A stretch of DNA of 64,000 nt from Acutalibacter sp. 1XD8-33 (GTDB taxonomy: Bacteria > Bacillota > Clostridia > Oscillospirales > Acutalibacteraceae), in contig NZ_RAZF01000011.1 of assembly GCF_003612555.1 (NCBI RefSeq), positions 55,935 to 119,934 on the forward strand. Reading direction: 5' to 3'. Numbering within the stretch: the stretch's first letter is position 1; each line of letters starts with the position of its first letter. The position numbers and the translations under genes were made by a program. Under the pieces are notes generated by a model. The model ran no database searches, had not been told where the DNA came from, and saw nothing but the letters and a program-made list of their open reading frames with translations. Below are positions 9,480 through 17,243 of the stretch, in pieces.

Positions 9480-10406
9480 TTATCCCTTAATCGAACCAAT
9501 CATGACGCCCTTCACGAAGAATCTCTGCAAGAAGGGGTAGACAATAATGATGGGCAGGGTAGAGACGATCATCACAGAATACTTGATGACCCCGGCCAGC
9601 TGCTGCATTTCGGCTGCGGTCTTGGCCTCTGTGTTGTTCACCACGGCGTTGTCCGTGTTCATCTGGGTGATGATGATCAGCTCCCGCAGCACCACCTGCA
9701 GCGGAATCTTGGCCCGGTCGCTGAGGAAAATCATCTCGTTGAAGTAGCTGTTCCAGTGGCCCACGCCATAGAACAAGGCCATAACGGCGATGATGGGGGA
9801 GGACAGGGGCAGCACGATCCGGAAGAACACCCCGAAGGGGCTGCATCCGTCAATTTCCGCCGCCTCCTCCAGGCCGTCCGGAATGCTGGTATCCATAAAG
9901 GTACGGGTGATAATCACGTTATAGGCGGAAACCGCAGTGGGCAGCAGAACGGCCCAGATGGTGTCCATCAGCCCCATGTTGTTCACCAGCATGTACAGGG
10001 GGATCAAGCCGCCGCTGAAGAACATGGTGAACAGGATCACAAAATTGATCAGGGACTTAAAGGGCAGGGTCTTTTTGGTCAGGGCATAGGCACAGGGCAG
10101 GGTAAAGGCCAGGTTGAGCAGGGTGCCGACCACGGTGTAGAATATGGTGTTTCGATAGCCCAGCCAGATGTCGGGATCCCGGAACACCTTCTGATATCCG
10201 GCGGAGGTGAACCCCACGGGCCACAGCCACATCTGGCCGGAGTTCACCTTGGTGGGCTCGCTGATGGAGGCGCTCACCACGTAGATCAGGGGATAGAGAG
10301 TGATGGCCACAAAGATAAAGATCAGAATATAGTTAAAGGTATTGAAGATGATGTCATCTTTTGTCAGGCGCTGGCGGTGCTTTTTCTGCACTTCCGTGTT
10401 TGTCAT
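9480..10406 (-). CDS. Carbohydrate ABC transporter permease (YtcP/LplC type)
   Basis: This 308-residue inner-membrane permease forms the transport channel together with the upstream permease. Six transmembrane segments are apparent. The EAA-loop is seen as 'EEAAEIDGCSPFGVFFRIVLPLSSPIIAVMALF', which contacts the ATPase. It starts 32 bp after the upstream permease ends. No ATPase gene is present in the operon, as is usual for this family, which shares an MsmK-type ATPase encoded elsewhere. Confidence 0.9.
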   Translation of the reverse strand: MTNTEVQKKHRQRLTKDDIIFNTFNYILIFIFVAITLYPLIYVVSASISEPTKVNSGQMWLWPVGFTSAGYQKVFRDPDIWLGYRNTIFYTVVGTLLNLAFTLPCAYALTKKTLPFKSLINFVILFTMFFSGGLIPLYMLVNNMGLMDTIWAVLLPTAVSAYNVIITRTFMDTSIPDGLEEAAEIDGCSPFGVFFRIVLPLSSPIIAVMALFYGVGHWNSYFNEMIFLSDRAKIPLQVVLRELIIITQMNTDNAVVNNTEAKTAAEMQQLAGVIKYSVMIVSTLPIIIVYPFLQRFFVKGVMIGSIKG

Positions 10407-10438
10407 GTATACTCACCATTCCTTTCTCGTAGTCTTGG

Positions 10439-11383
10439 TTACCACAGGGAGTTGTCGCTGACTTTCCGGGAGAAGGTATTCACCAGAATCAGCATCAGCA
10501 TATTGACGGCCGAGTTGAACAGACCGATGGCAGTGGAATAGCTATACTGGGCGCTGACTAGGCCCACCTTGTACACATAGGTGGAGATAACCTCCGAGGT
10601 TGCCAGGTTCAAGGAGTTCTGCAGCAGGTAGGTCTTTTCATAGCCTACAGAGAGCAGGTTGCCGCAGTTCATGATGAGCATGATCACGATGGTGGGCATC
10701 AAAGTGGGCAGGTTTATGTACCAGATCTTTTGCCAGCGGGTGGCGCCGTCCAGGGTGGCGGCCTCCAAAAGCTGGGGATCCACGCCGGAGAGAGCCGCGA
10801 AATAGATCACGCTGCCCCAGCCGGTGCCCTGCCAGATGCCGCTCCACACATAGATGGATGGGAACATCTCGGCTTTTGTCAAGAAGGGGATCGGCTCAAA
10901 GCCCAGGGCCCCGATGGCCTTGTTGATGATGCCGGTGGAGGGGCTCATAAAGGAGATCAACATGCCGCACATAACCACCACGGAGATAAAATAGGGGGCG
11001 TAGGTGACGGTCTGAGCGAATTTTTTGAACTTCTGATTTTTCAGCTCGTTCAGGGAAAGGGCCAGGATGATGGGGAAGGGGAACCCGGCGATCAGGCTGT
11101 AGAGGCTGATGGTGAGGGTGTTTCCCAAGAGCTTCGTGAAATTAGGAGAACGGAAGAACCGCAGGAAATGGTCGAATCCCACCCAGGGGCTTCCGGTGAT
11201 GCCCTGCCGGGCGTTGAAATTCCGGAAGGCGATCTGCGCGCCGTACATGGGGCCATAACAGAAGATAATGAAGTAGGCCAAGGCGGGCAGCAGAAGGATG
11301 TAGTATTGCCAGTGCTTTTTCAGGCTTCGCACAAAGCGCTGGGAAAAGGATCTCTTTGGGACGGTTTCTTTGGCATTTGTCAT
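10439..11383 (-). CDS. Carbohydrate ABC transporter permease (LplB type)
   Basis: This 314-residue membrane permease is the first gene of the sugar-import operon. It has the family's N-terminal 'HWQYYILLLPALAYFIIFCYGPMYGAQIAFRNFN' and an EAA-loop 'LEAATLDGATRWQKIWYINLPTLMPTIVIML'. About six membrane segments are visible. A good sigma-A promoter lies 90 bases upstream (11475-11503). That promoter is nearly the same as the one before the ROK regulator gene, which suggests a shared control. Confidence 0.92.
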   Translation of the reverse strand: MTNAKETVPKRSFSQRFVRSLKKHWQYYILLLPALAYFIIFCYGPMYGAQIAFRNFNARQGITGSPWVGFDHFLRFFRSPNFTKLLGNTLTISLYSLIAGFPFPIILALSLNELKNQKFKKFAQTVTYAPYFISVVVMCGMLISFMSPSTGIINKAIGALGFEPIPFLTKAEMFPSIYVWSGIWQGTGWGSVIYFAALSGVDPQLLEAATLDGATRWQKIWYINLPTLMPTIVIMLIMNCGNLLSVGYEKTYLLQNSLNLATSEVISTYVYKVGLVSAQYSYSTAIGLFNSAVNMLMLILVNTFSRKVSDNSLW

Positions 11384-11474
11384 ATGCGGGTTCCTCCTGT
11401 TTTCTATAAAATCTGTTCAAAACCGGGCGGGCCCGGATCAGAGCCGGAATTTGTATATCTCATTTACAAAAAGC

Positions 11475-11503
11475 AGTATAGCATATTCCTTCGCAATTGT
11501 AAA
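11475..11503 (-). promoter_or_regulatory. Sigma-A promoter of the sugar ABC operon
   Basis: Read on the minus strand: TTTACA (11503-11498), 17-nt spacer, TATACT (11480-11475). The surrounding bases TATTTACAA...GAATATG closely match the ROK gene promoter at 21706-21734, with aligned boxes. Confidence 0.75.
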
Positions 11504-11643
11504 TAGTTTTTACGAAATATTTGTGTGAAAAAGCAAAAAAAAAAAAAGTGGCAGCAATTATTGTAAAACTTGCCAGAAGAGGGTGAAAGTTTCTTTTATA
11601 GAGGCGCGGGCGGCAGAGCTGCCAAAAATTGCCGCCCCCATAG

Positions 11644-11690
11644 AGAAAGGGCCCAGGCCTCGGAAAAGCGCCGAAGCCTGAGCCTCTTTC
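11644..11690 (-). terminator. Candidate terminator of the aldolase transcript
   Basis: The stem AAAGaGGCtCAGGCTTCGG pairs with CCGAGGCCTGGGCCCTTT on the minus strand, followed by a short T-rich stretch. It lies downstream of the aldolase gene and MITE copy 2, ahead of the ABC operon promoter. A second hairpin, GGGCGGCA/TGCCGCCC, lies just beyond. Confidence 0.45.
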
Positions 11691-11706
11691 AATTTTGCCC
11701 AAATGG

Positions 11707-11778
11707 TGTAGTTAACGTAGTTCAAAAGAGGCAGAATACCTCAGAGATATTTACCAATTTTCAAGCGCGTTTACTATA
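11707..11778. repeat. MITE-like element, copy 2 (shortened)
   Basis: This 72-bp version has ends TAGTTAACG/CGTTTACTATA. The internal 'GTTCAAAAGAGG' arm and the 'TTTACCAATTTTCAAG' arm remain, but the middle is lost, so the internal hairpins no longer close fully. It lies 18 bp from the aldolase stop codon. Confidence 0.65.
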
Positions 11779-11795
11779 AGAGCCCGGGCGGCAAG

Positions 11796-12629
11796 TCAGC
11801 CCTTGCCCTGGCAGCCAAAGACCCGCATTTTCCGGATCGTGGCCGCCTTCACGCTCTCCACAATGCCCCCCATCAGGCCGGTCATGCCCTCTCCGGGGGC
11901 CCAGCCGTCATGGGCGGCCTGGGCGGCGGCGCAGTTGATGTCTGTGAAGATGTTCACCTTGGCAACGCCGCTTTGGATGCAGCTTTGGAAGTCCTCGTCC
12001 GACAGGCCGGAGCCTCCGTGGAGCACCAGGGGGGCCTCCACCAGCCCGGCAATCTCCCGGAGCCGGGGGATGTCCAGCTTGGGCGCGGCGGTATAGGCCC
12101 CGTGGGCGGTGCCGATGGCCACGGCCAAAGCGTCCACCCCGGTGCGGGTGGAGTAGTCCAGGGCCTCCTTGGGGTCCGTGTACACAGAGCCGTCCCCCGC
12201 GTCCGGGCCCGCGCTGCCCACATGGCCCAGCTCCGCCTCCACGGTGACGCCCCGGCTGTGGGCCTCCTCCGTGAGCTTTCTGACCGCCTCGCAGTTCTCC
12301 TCATAGGGGAGGGCCGAGCAGTCGTACATCACAGAGGTGAAGCCCAGGTCCATGGCCTCCCGGATTTTCGGCAGGGTCAGGCCGTGGTCAAAGTGGAGGA
12401 CCACCGGCGCGGGGCAGTCCCGGGCCAGGGGGATGAGCATGGGGGCCAGCTCCCCCAGGGAGGCGAAGGGCAGCAGCACCTCGGCGGTGCCGATGATCAC
12501 CGGGGCGTTCAGCTCCGCGGCGGCGGCCAGCACGCCCTTGGCCATCTCCAGGTTCACGGTGTTGAACAGCCCCACCGCGTAGCCCTCTTTTTTTGCTTTG
12601 GGAAGCACTTCGTTCAGGTTGACAAGCAT
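11796..12629 (-). CDS. Class II (zinc) fructose/tagatose-bisphosphate aldolase family protein
   Basis: This 277-residue protein is a class II aldolase homologue, expected to split a ketose bisphosphate into DHAP and an aldehyde. Zn and substrate motifs are seen: 'VVLHFDHGLTL' (H of the metal site), 'VEAELGHVG', 'AIGTAHG' and 'LVLHGGSGL...VAKVNIFTDIN'. The start at 12629 follows AAAGGAG. It lies 195 bp downstream of the isomerase gene on the same strand, the gap being repeat DNA. In context it could cleave fructose-1,6-bisphosphate or a ketose-1-phosphate made by the PfkB kinase. The exact sugar cannot be told. Confidence 0.88.
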   Translation of the reverse strand: MLVNLNEVLPKAKKEGYAVGLFNTVNLEMAKGVLAAAAELNAPVIIGTAEVLLPFASLGELAPMLIPLARDCPAPVVLHFDHGLTLPKIREAMDLGFTSVMYDCSALPYEENCEAVRKLTEEAHSRGVTVEAELGHVGSAGPDAGDGSVYTDPKEALDYSTRTGVDALAVAIGTAHGAYTAAPKLDIPRLREIAGLVEAPLVLHGGSGLSDEDFQSCIQSGVAKVNIFTDINCAAAQAAHDGWAPGEGMTGLMGGIVESVKAATIRKMRVFGCQGKG

Positions 12630-12824
12630 AAAAACTTCTCCTTTATCAGAGCTCAAATAAGTCGCAGCAAAGCCAAACAATTTGCGCGGTCCAGGCGCGT
12701 TAGGCACCTGGTGGGGTGTGGGGCGAAGCCCCATGACCTTGCCATAGGGCGCGGGAGAGTTCGCAAAGCGAAACTCTCTGCGCCCGAAGGCCTTCTATTA
12801 CACAAAAACAATTTCGCAGAATGC

Positions 12825-13373
12825 TCATTCCTCCAAAGTGGGAACGCGCTTGATATGGGGGTCGGTGAAGATGTCGTACTCGTCCAGGCTCTTGGTGCTG
12901 AACTCGGAGACAATGGCGCCCTCGGGTCCGGCCTGGAACCAGTGGCGGGTGTTGGGCTCCATGGTGAACTGGTCCCCGGGGTGGAGGATGACCTGGTGCT
13001 TCGCGGTGTAATAGGCCTCGTCGCCCTTGGGGGGCTGGCAGACCGGGTTCTCCGTGGGCTCCCCGTCCACGTACACATAGCAGACGCCATAGCGGCAGCG
13101 GAAAGTCTCCTCCTTGCCAGGATAGTTCAGCTCCGGGATGGGGGCGTGGCGGTGCTCCGGGCAGGTTTGGCCGGGGAAGAGGGACATTTCCTTGGCGCAG
13201 CAGCGCTCGGTGTTCACATAGGTGACGATTTGCAGCCCGGTTTCCTCCAAGCGGCCAAGGCCCAGGTCGGCCACCTCCAGATGGTCTTTTTCCTCCTGAG
13301 TCAGGACGATGTGGGCCTTTTCGTAGAGCTCTAGGGCCCTGCGGCGGGCGTCCTCATAGACAGATTTTTTCAT
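12825..13373 (-). CDS. D-lyxose ketol-isomerase family cupin (possible D-mannose isomerase)
   Basis: This 182-residue cupin belongs to the D-lyxose isomerase family. Known members convert D-lyxose to D-xylulose and also D-mannose to D-fructose. The metal site is seen in 'CPEHRHAPIPELNYPGKEETFRCRYG' (His, His, Glu) and a later 'PNTRHWFQAG' (His). The start at 13373 follows GAGAGGAGCC. The neighbours are mannosidases, a PfkB kinase and an aldolase, so mannose-to-fructose conversion is a reasonable role by inference. The family assignment is firmer than the substrate. Confidence 0.85.
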   Translation of the reverse strand: MKKSVYEDARRRALELYEKAHIVLTQEEKDHLEVADLGLGRLEETGLQIVTYVNTERCCAKEMSLFPGQTCPEHRHAPIPELNYPGKEETFRCRYGVCYVYVDGEPTENPVCQPPKGDEAYYTAKHQVILHPGDQFTMEPNTRHWFQAGPEGAIVSEFSTKSLDEYDIFTDPHIKRVPTLEE

Positions 13374-13392
13374 GGATTCGGCTCCTCTCACT

Positions 13393-14778
13393 TTAGAATA
13401 CTTTCTGATCAATAGACGTAGAGCTTCTCTCGCAAATGTACAAGAGCACAGTTCCCAGGGCTCCCAGCTCCCCGGCTTCCTGGCGCAGCCGGCCCCAGGC
13501 CTCGGATTCTCCCTGCCGGATGCGTCCGGCTAAGCGCGCCAAACGCTCCCTTCGGCTCTCTTCCAGATGGGGGGACAGCTTTTGCAGCTCCGCCTCCAGG
13601 AAGAACACCGGCAGAGAGGGAACCTCTGGTTCTCTGGCGTCCCCGTCCAGAGGAAGGCCGGAAAGGTATTCCCGCAGCTCCCAGAGCCTGCGGCGGAATC
13701 CCTCGATCCCGGCGAACAGGGCCCCATGCTCCGGCATCCGCAGCGCGTCCACCTGGGCGGAAAAATCCAGAACATCCAACGCCGCCAGGCAGTCCTCCGC
13801 CAGGGTGAGGGAGAGCCCCTCCGCCGCGCCATCCAGGCGGGCGCAGATTCCCTCCAGCCCGGTGGAAAGATAGCCGTAGGGCGGGTCCCTGGGGATGACC
13901 TTTGCCGCCGAGCGCCCGGCCTCAACCGCGCCGGCCGCCAGCCGCCCGGTTTCCTCCTCTATACCGGCGAAGATCTCCTCCGCCAGCTCCTCCATCAGCC
14001 CCGCGATTTTTCCCGCGCCCAGCCGGGAGGATTCCGCCAGACGCCGGAAGCGCTCTTCCAGCTCCTGATAGGCCTGCCGGTGGGCGGGTTTTGCCCTGGC
14101 CAGCGTGACGCCTACTTGAAAGGCGGTCGTCTCTGCCTGGAAGGCGGTCTCGTCCAGCACCCGCAGCAGCGCGGCCCTAGCCCCGGCCCCTTGGCCCATG
14201 GCCTCGATCCGTTCCAGCGCCCGGTCCAACTCCTCCGCAGACCGTTCGCTTCGTTTGGCGGCTGCCTCCCACAGGCCGGAGTAGAAGCGCTCCGCCTCTG
14301 GACAGGGGCAGCGGTGCTCCCGGGCCTGCCGGGCCGTGTTTCGGGCGGCGGCGGCCAGCCCTCTCAGTTCTTCCAGAATGCCCTCCATCGTCCTGCTGGT
14401 TCCCTTGGCCTCCATACTTTTTTTCATTGTTGGCCTCTCCTTCCGCTTGTTTTTTCCAAAGCGGCGGCGGTACTCCCTGGGGCTCATGCCTATATAGGCC
14501 CGGAAGCTCCGGCTGAACCCTTCGTGGGAGTCATAGCCCAGGCTGAGGGCGATGTCCAGTACGGATGCGGTGGTTTCCGCCAGGTCCCTTGCGGCCAGGT
14601 CCATACGCCTTCTGGCCACATATCCCATCACGGTCTCGCCCACCGCCTGCCGGAACAGCCGCTGGTAGTGGTACCGGGAGAGGTACGCGCTGCCGGCCAG
14701 CTCTTCCACGGTGAGCTTTTCCCGGATCCGCCCTTCGATCAGGCGGAGGGTGGAAAGAATCCTCTGCGCTTGGTTCAT
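13393..14778 (-). CDS. AraC-type HTH regulator with long helical C-terminal domain
   Basis: This 461-residue protein has an AraC/XylS DNA-binding domain at its very N-terminus (about residues 8-108: 'LTVEELAGSAYLSRYHYQRLFRQAVGETVMGYVARRR...DIALSLGYDSHEGFSRSFRAYIGMSPREYRRRF'). About 340 residues rich in Ala, Glu and Arg follow and look all-helical ('RNTARQAREH', 'EEIFAGIEEETGRLAAGAVEAG'). Most AraC regulators place the DNA-binding domain last or fuse a GyrI-like effector domain. I do not recognise the C-terminal domain. The start at 14778 follows GGGGAGG. It ends 19 bp before the isomerase start, so it is probably cotranscribed with it. Confidence 0.8.
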   Translation of the reverse strand: MNQAQRILSTLRLIEGRIREKLTVEELAGSAYLSRYHYQRLFRQAVGETVMGYVARRRMDLAARDLAETTASVLDIALSLGYDSHEGFSRSFRAYIGMSPREYRRRFGKNKRKERPTMKKSMEAKGTSRTMEGILEELRGLAAAARNTARQAREHRCPCPEAERFYSGLWEAAAKRSERSAEELDRALERIEAMGQGAGARAALLRVLDETAFQAETTAFQVGVTLARAKPAHRQAYQELEERFRRLAESSRLGAGKIAGLMEELAEEIFAGIEEETGRLAAGAVEAGRSAAKVIPRDPPYGYLSTGLEGICARLDGAAEGLSLTLAEDCLAALDVLDFSAQVDALRMPEHGALFAGIEGFRRRLWELREYLSGLPLDGDAREPEVPSLPVFFLEAELQKLSPHLEESRRERLARLAGRIRQGESEAWGRLRQEAGELGALGTVLLYICERSSTSIDQKVF

Positions 14779-14849
14779 CGCTCTGCCTCCCCGCTTCGGT
14801 TTATGACAATAGTATAGAGGAGTTTTCGGGGGATTTCTTGACGGGGAGT

Positions 14850-15724
14850 GCTCACTTCGCGTGAATACTTTTGAGGCGCGCCCTAGGCGGAGCGCATTCG
14901 GCGGGCTCTTCACACGCGGGGATAGCGAAAGGCGAAAGCCGGGATGTGAAACCGCTGGCCTGCTCCGCATCCGCCCCGCTCGCATTTTGCGGCAAGCCGC
15001 AAAATGGCCGCAGGGAAACGGGCAAGGCCCCGTTTCCCCCGGCGGTTCGTCCTTCGGACGAACCCGAGCGGGGTACACCGCGCCAAGCGAGTGCGAGGTG
15101 CAAGCTGGGCTTCGCGGTGTGTCACGAGTTTTGCTTCGCAAAACTCTGCAAAGCTGGGTGCTAGATACGCAGCGCCAAGAATGGCAAAATGAACAGGCTG
15201 GGTTTCGTCAGTGCGTCAAAAAGATAAACACTCGCGCGGCTTGGTTTATCTTTTCCGGGCTGGGTGCGGGGCGCACAACGCTGCCTACTTCCGGTTTCCA
15301 AGGGCGTCTCGCCTGCTGGTTCGGAATTCGTTGGCTGGCTTCGCGTCCCCTCTTAAGAGTTTTGCTTTGCAAAACTCGGATAGTTAACCGAGCGCAGCGA
15401 GTGTTAACCTTTTATTCACCACCCTGGCAAAAATGCGTTTCTCAGGTGTTAAGGTCAAGATCGTGAGGCTCAAGAGTTCGCAAAGCGAAGTCTTACCTTT
15501 CTTAAAGATGGCGGAGTTTTTAGGGGGCGACGGGAAATCGCCTCTGGCGATTGTCACCCCCTTCCATCCCCACCACCTTTAAAAAGGTGGACGAAACTTT
15601 TACGCTGGTTAGCTGAGTGCGCTAAAGTTAGCGGAATGCGTGGTGGCGGATCCAACGCCGCCTTTGCGTTGGCGAGGATTCTCAAGGGCGAGTAGCCCTT
15701 GAGTCGCCGAAGGCCATGCCCGTA
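14850..15724. repeat. Intergenic mosaic of hairpin repeats
   Basis: No gene is supported in 875 bp. Contents in order: cloverleaf copy 2 (14974-15073), GAGTTTTGC-TTC-GCAAAACTC (about 15126), the AAAGATAAAC/GTTTATCTTT palindrome (about 15220-15256), GAGTTTTGC-TTT-GCAAAACTC plus GTTAACCGAGC/GCGAGTGTTAAC (15356-15408), the AAATCGCC/GGCGATT unit (about 15535) and 'ccacctttaaaaaggtgg' (about 15575). Confidence 0.75.
14974..15073 (-). repeat. Three-hairpin 'cloverleaf' repeat, copy 2
   Basis: CCCCGCTCG (14974-14982) pairs perfectly with CGAGCGGGG (15065-15073). Enclosed are CATTTTGCGGC-AA-GCCGCAAAATG, GGGAAACGGG/CCCGTTTCCC and GGTTCGTCC-TTC-GGACGAACC. The order is reversed relative to copy 1. Confidence 0.8.
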
Positions 15725-16669
15725 CTACTCCAAAAAAGTATGGCTTTCCATAAACTCCAGTACTTCCTTCATAGACGGTACGCCGGTGGAGGCCCCGATT
15801 TTCGTGACGCACAGAGCTCCCACGGCGTTGGCGAACTGCCCGCAGGCCCGAAAGTCCCAGCCGTTCGCCAGGCCGCACAGGAACCCCGCGCAGAAGGAAT
15901 CCCCCGCGCCGGTGGTGTCCGCCACGGCAATACCGGGGTAGGCGGGCAGAGTATAGCGTTCCTCCGGGGTGGGGCAGAGATAGGCCCCTTGGCTGCCCAG
16001 CTTGACGATCACGCTCTTCACGCCCATGCCAAAGAAAACGTCGGCGATCTCCTTGGGATCTTCCTTTCCGCTGAGCTTCTGGGCCTCCTCCAGGCTGGGC
16101 ATGAACAGATCCAGGCCGGGGAGGGCCGCCTGAATTTTCGGCATCCACACGCCGTCCGGGTCCCAGGCGGTGTCCATCACGGTGTAGGCGCCCTGAGCCC
16201 GGGCGCGGGCCAGATATTCCCCGGCGGGCTGGCCGTCGAAGGAATCCAGCAGCAGCGCCTCCGCCACAAACACAATATCGCAGTCTTTAGGGGGCGAGGC
16301 TGGCAGGCTTTCGATAGAATAGGCGGAGGTGGAGCCCGGGTAATAGAGGAAGCAGCGTTCTCCCTGGCTGTTCACGCACACGATAGAGCAGGTGGTGGGC
16401 TCGCCGCCCCGCACAATCCACTGGGTGTCCACCCCCGCGCCGCCCGCCTGCTCGATGACGAAATCGCCCAGGGTATCCTGCCCCACCTGGCAGGCCAGGG
16501 CCACGGGCACGCCCAGCTTTCCCAGGTCAATGGCGGCGTTGGCCGCGCAGCCGCCCACATGGGTGCTGGCGCTTTGAACGGCCCGGAGAACGCCTGGCGG
16601 CGGAAGGCTGTCTACAGGAGAAAGAATGATATCGGTGGTCACGCCGCCGATGCAGAGAATTTTCTTCAT
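15725..16669 (-). CDS. PfkB-family carbohydrate kinase
   Basis: This 314-residue ribokinase-fold protein phosphorylates a sugar or nucleoside using ATP. The N-terminal 'ILCIGGVTTDII' and 'HVGGCAANAAIDLGKLG' match PfkB signature 1. 'VADTTGAGDSFCAGFLCGLANG' is signature 2, with the catalytic Asp in GAGD. The start at 16669 follows AGAGGTGA. In this locus a fructokinase role after mannose isomerisation fits, but other sugars are possible. A candidate operator related to the palindrome upstream of the ROK gene lies just upstream (16725-16740). Confidence 0.88.
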   Translation of the reverse strand: MKKILCIGGVTTDIILSPVDSLPPPGVLRAVQSASTHVGGCAANAAIDLGKLGVPVALACQVGQDTLGDFVIEQAGGAGVDTQWIVRGGEPTTCSIVCVNSQGERCFLYYPGSTSAYSIESLPASPPKDCDIVFVAEALLLDSFDGQPAGEYLARARAQGAYTVMDTAWDPDGVWMPKIQAALPGLDLFMPSLEEAQKLSGKEDPKEIADVFFGMGVKSVIVKLGSQGAYLCPTPEERYTLPAYPGIAVADTTGAGDSFCAGFLCGLANGWDFRACGQFANAVGALCVTKIGASTGVPSMKEVLEFMESHTFLE

Positions 16670-16724
16670 GTCGTCACCTCTTTTTGAATCTCAGAAGTTT
16701 CTGGCCCCATATCTATTTTCTTTC

Positions 16725-16740
16725 AGAAAGCATACTTTTT
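16725..16740. promoter_or_regulatory. Candidate ROK operator upstream of the PfkB gene
   Basis: AGAAAGCATACTTTTT matches 14 of 16 bases of the perfect palindrome AGAAAGCATGCTTTCT before the ROK gene (21654-21669). It lies 56 bp upstream of the kinase start codon. Confidence 0.4.
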
Positions 16741-16744
16741 GAGA

Positions 16745-17243
16745 GTTTTTATGGGGGGAACGGCGCGCGGGATGGCCTGGCGGCAGGCACACGGCCGGAT
16801 GGGAACTTTTGGCTGGGATACCGCGCCCAGAGCTGGCCTTCTTCGGTTTCCAAGGGCGTCCCGCCTGCTCCGCAGTCGGGATAGGGGATCCCATACGTGG
16901 GTCCCCTACGCAAAACGTCCCACCGGGACGTTTATGCTACCCTCCCGCGTTGTTTTCTCATGATTTCAAGGGCAAGGTCGTGGGGCTCCGCGCCCCACAC
17001 CCCCGCCAGCGTAAGGCCCGCTGGACCGGCCAATGTTACCCCACCATAAAACTTTCACGACGAACGAAGTGAGGAGTGGGTAAAAGTTTCGTAGACTTCG
17101 TTCTACGAAGTCTTACCTTTCTCAAAGGTTGCAGGGGTTTGGGGGTGAGCGTTCTGCCGGATACTTGGCAAAGCCAAGTATTGCAGACACGCCGCGAACC
17201 GACCGAGCCGGCAGGCGAGACCAGAGTCCCCAAGGTCTTGACC
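16745..17243. repeat. Intergenic repeat island
   Basis: No gene. Holds AAACGTCCC-ACC-GGGACGTTT (about 16911-16932), the AGACTTCG-TTC-TACGAAGTCT unit (about 17093) and 'accgagccggcaggcgagacc' (about 17203). Similar to 7.04-7.46 kb. Confidence 0.7.
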
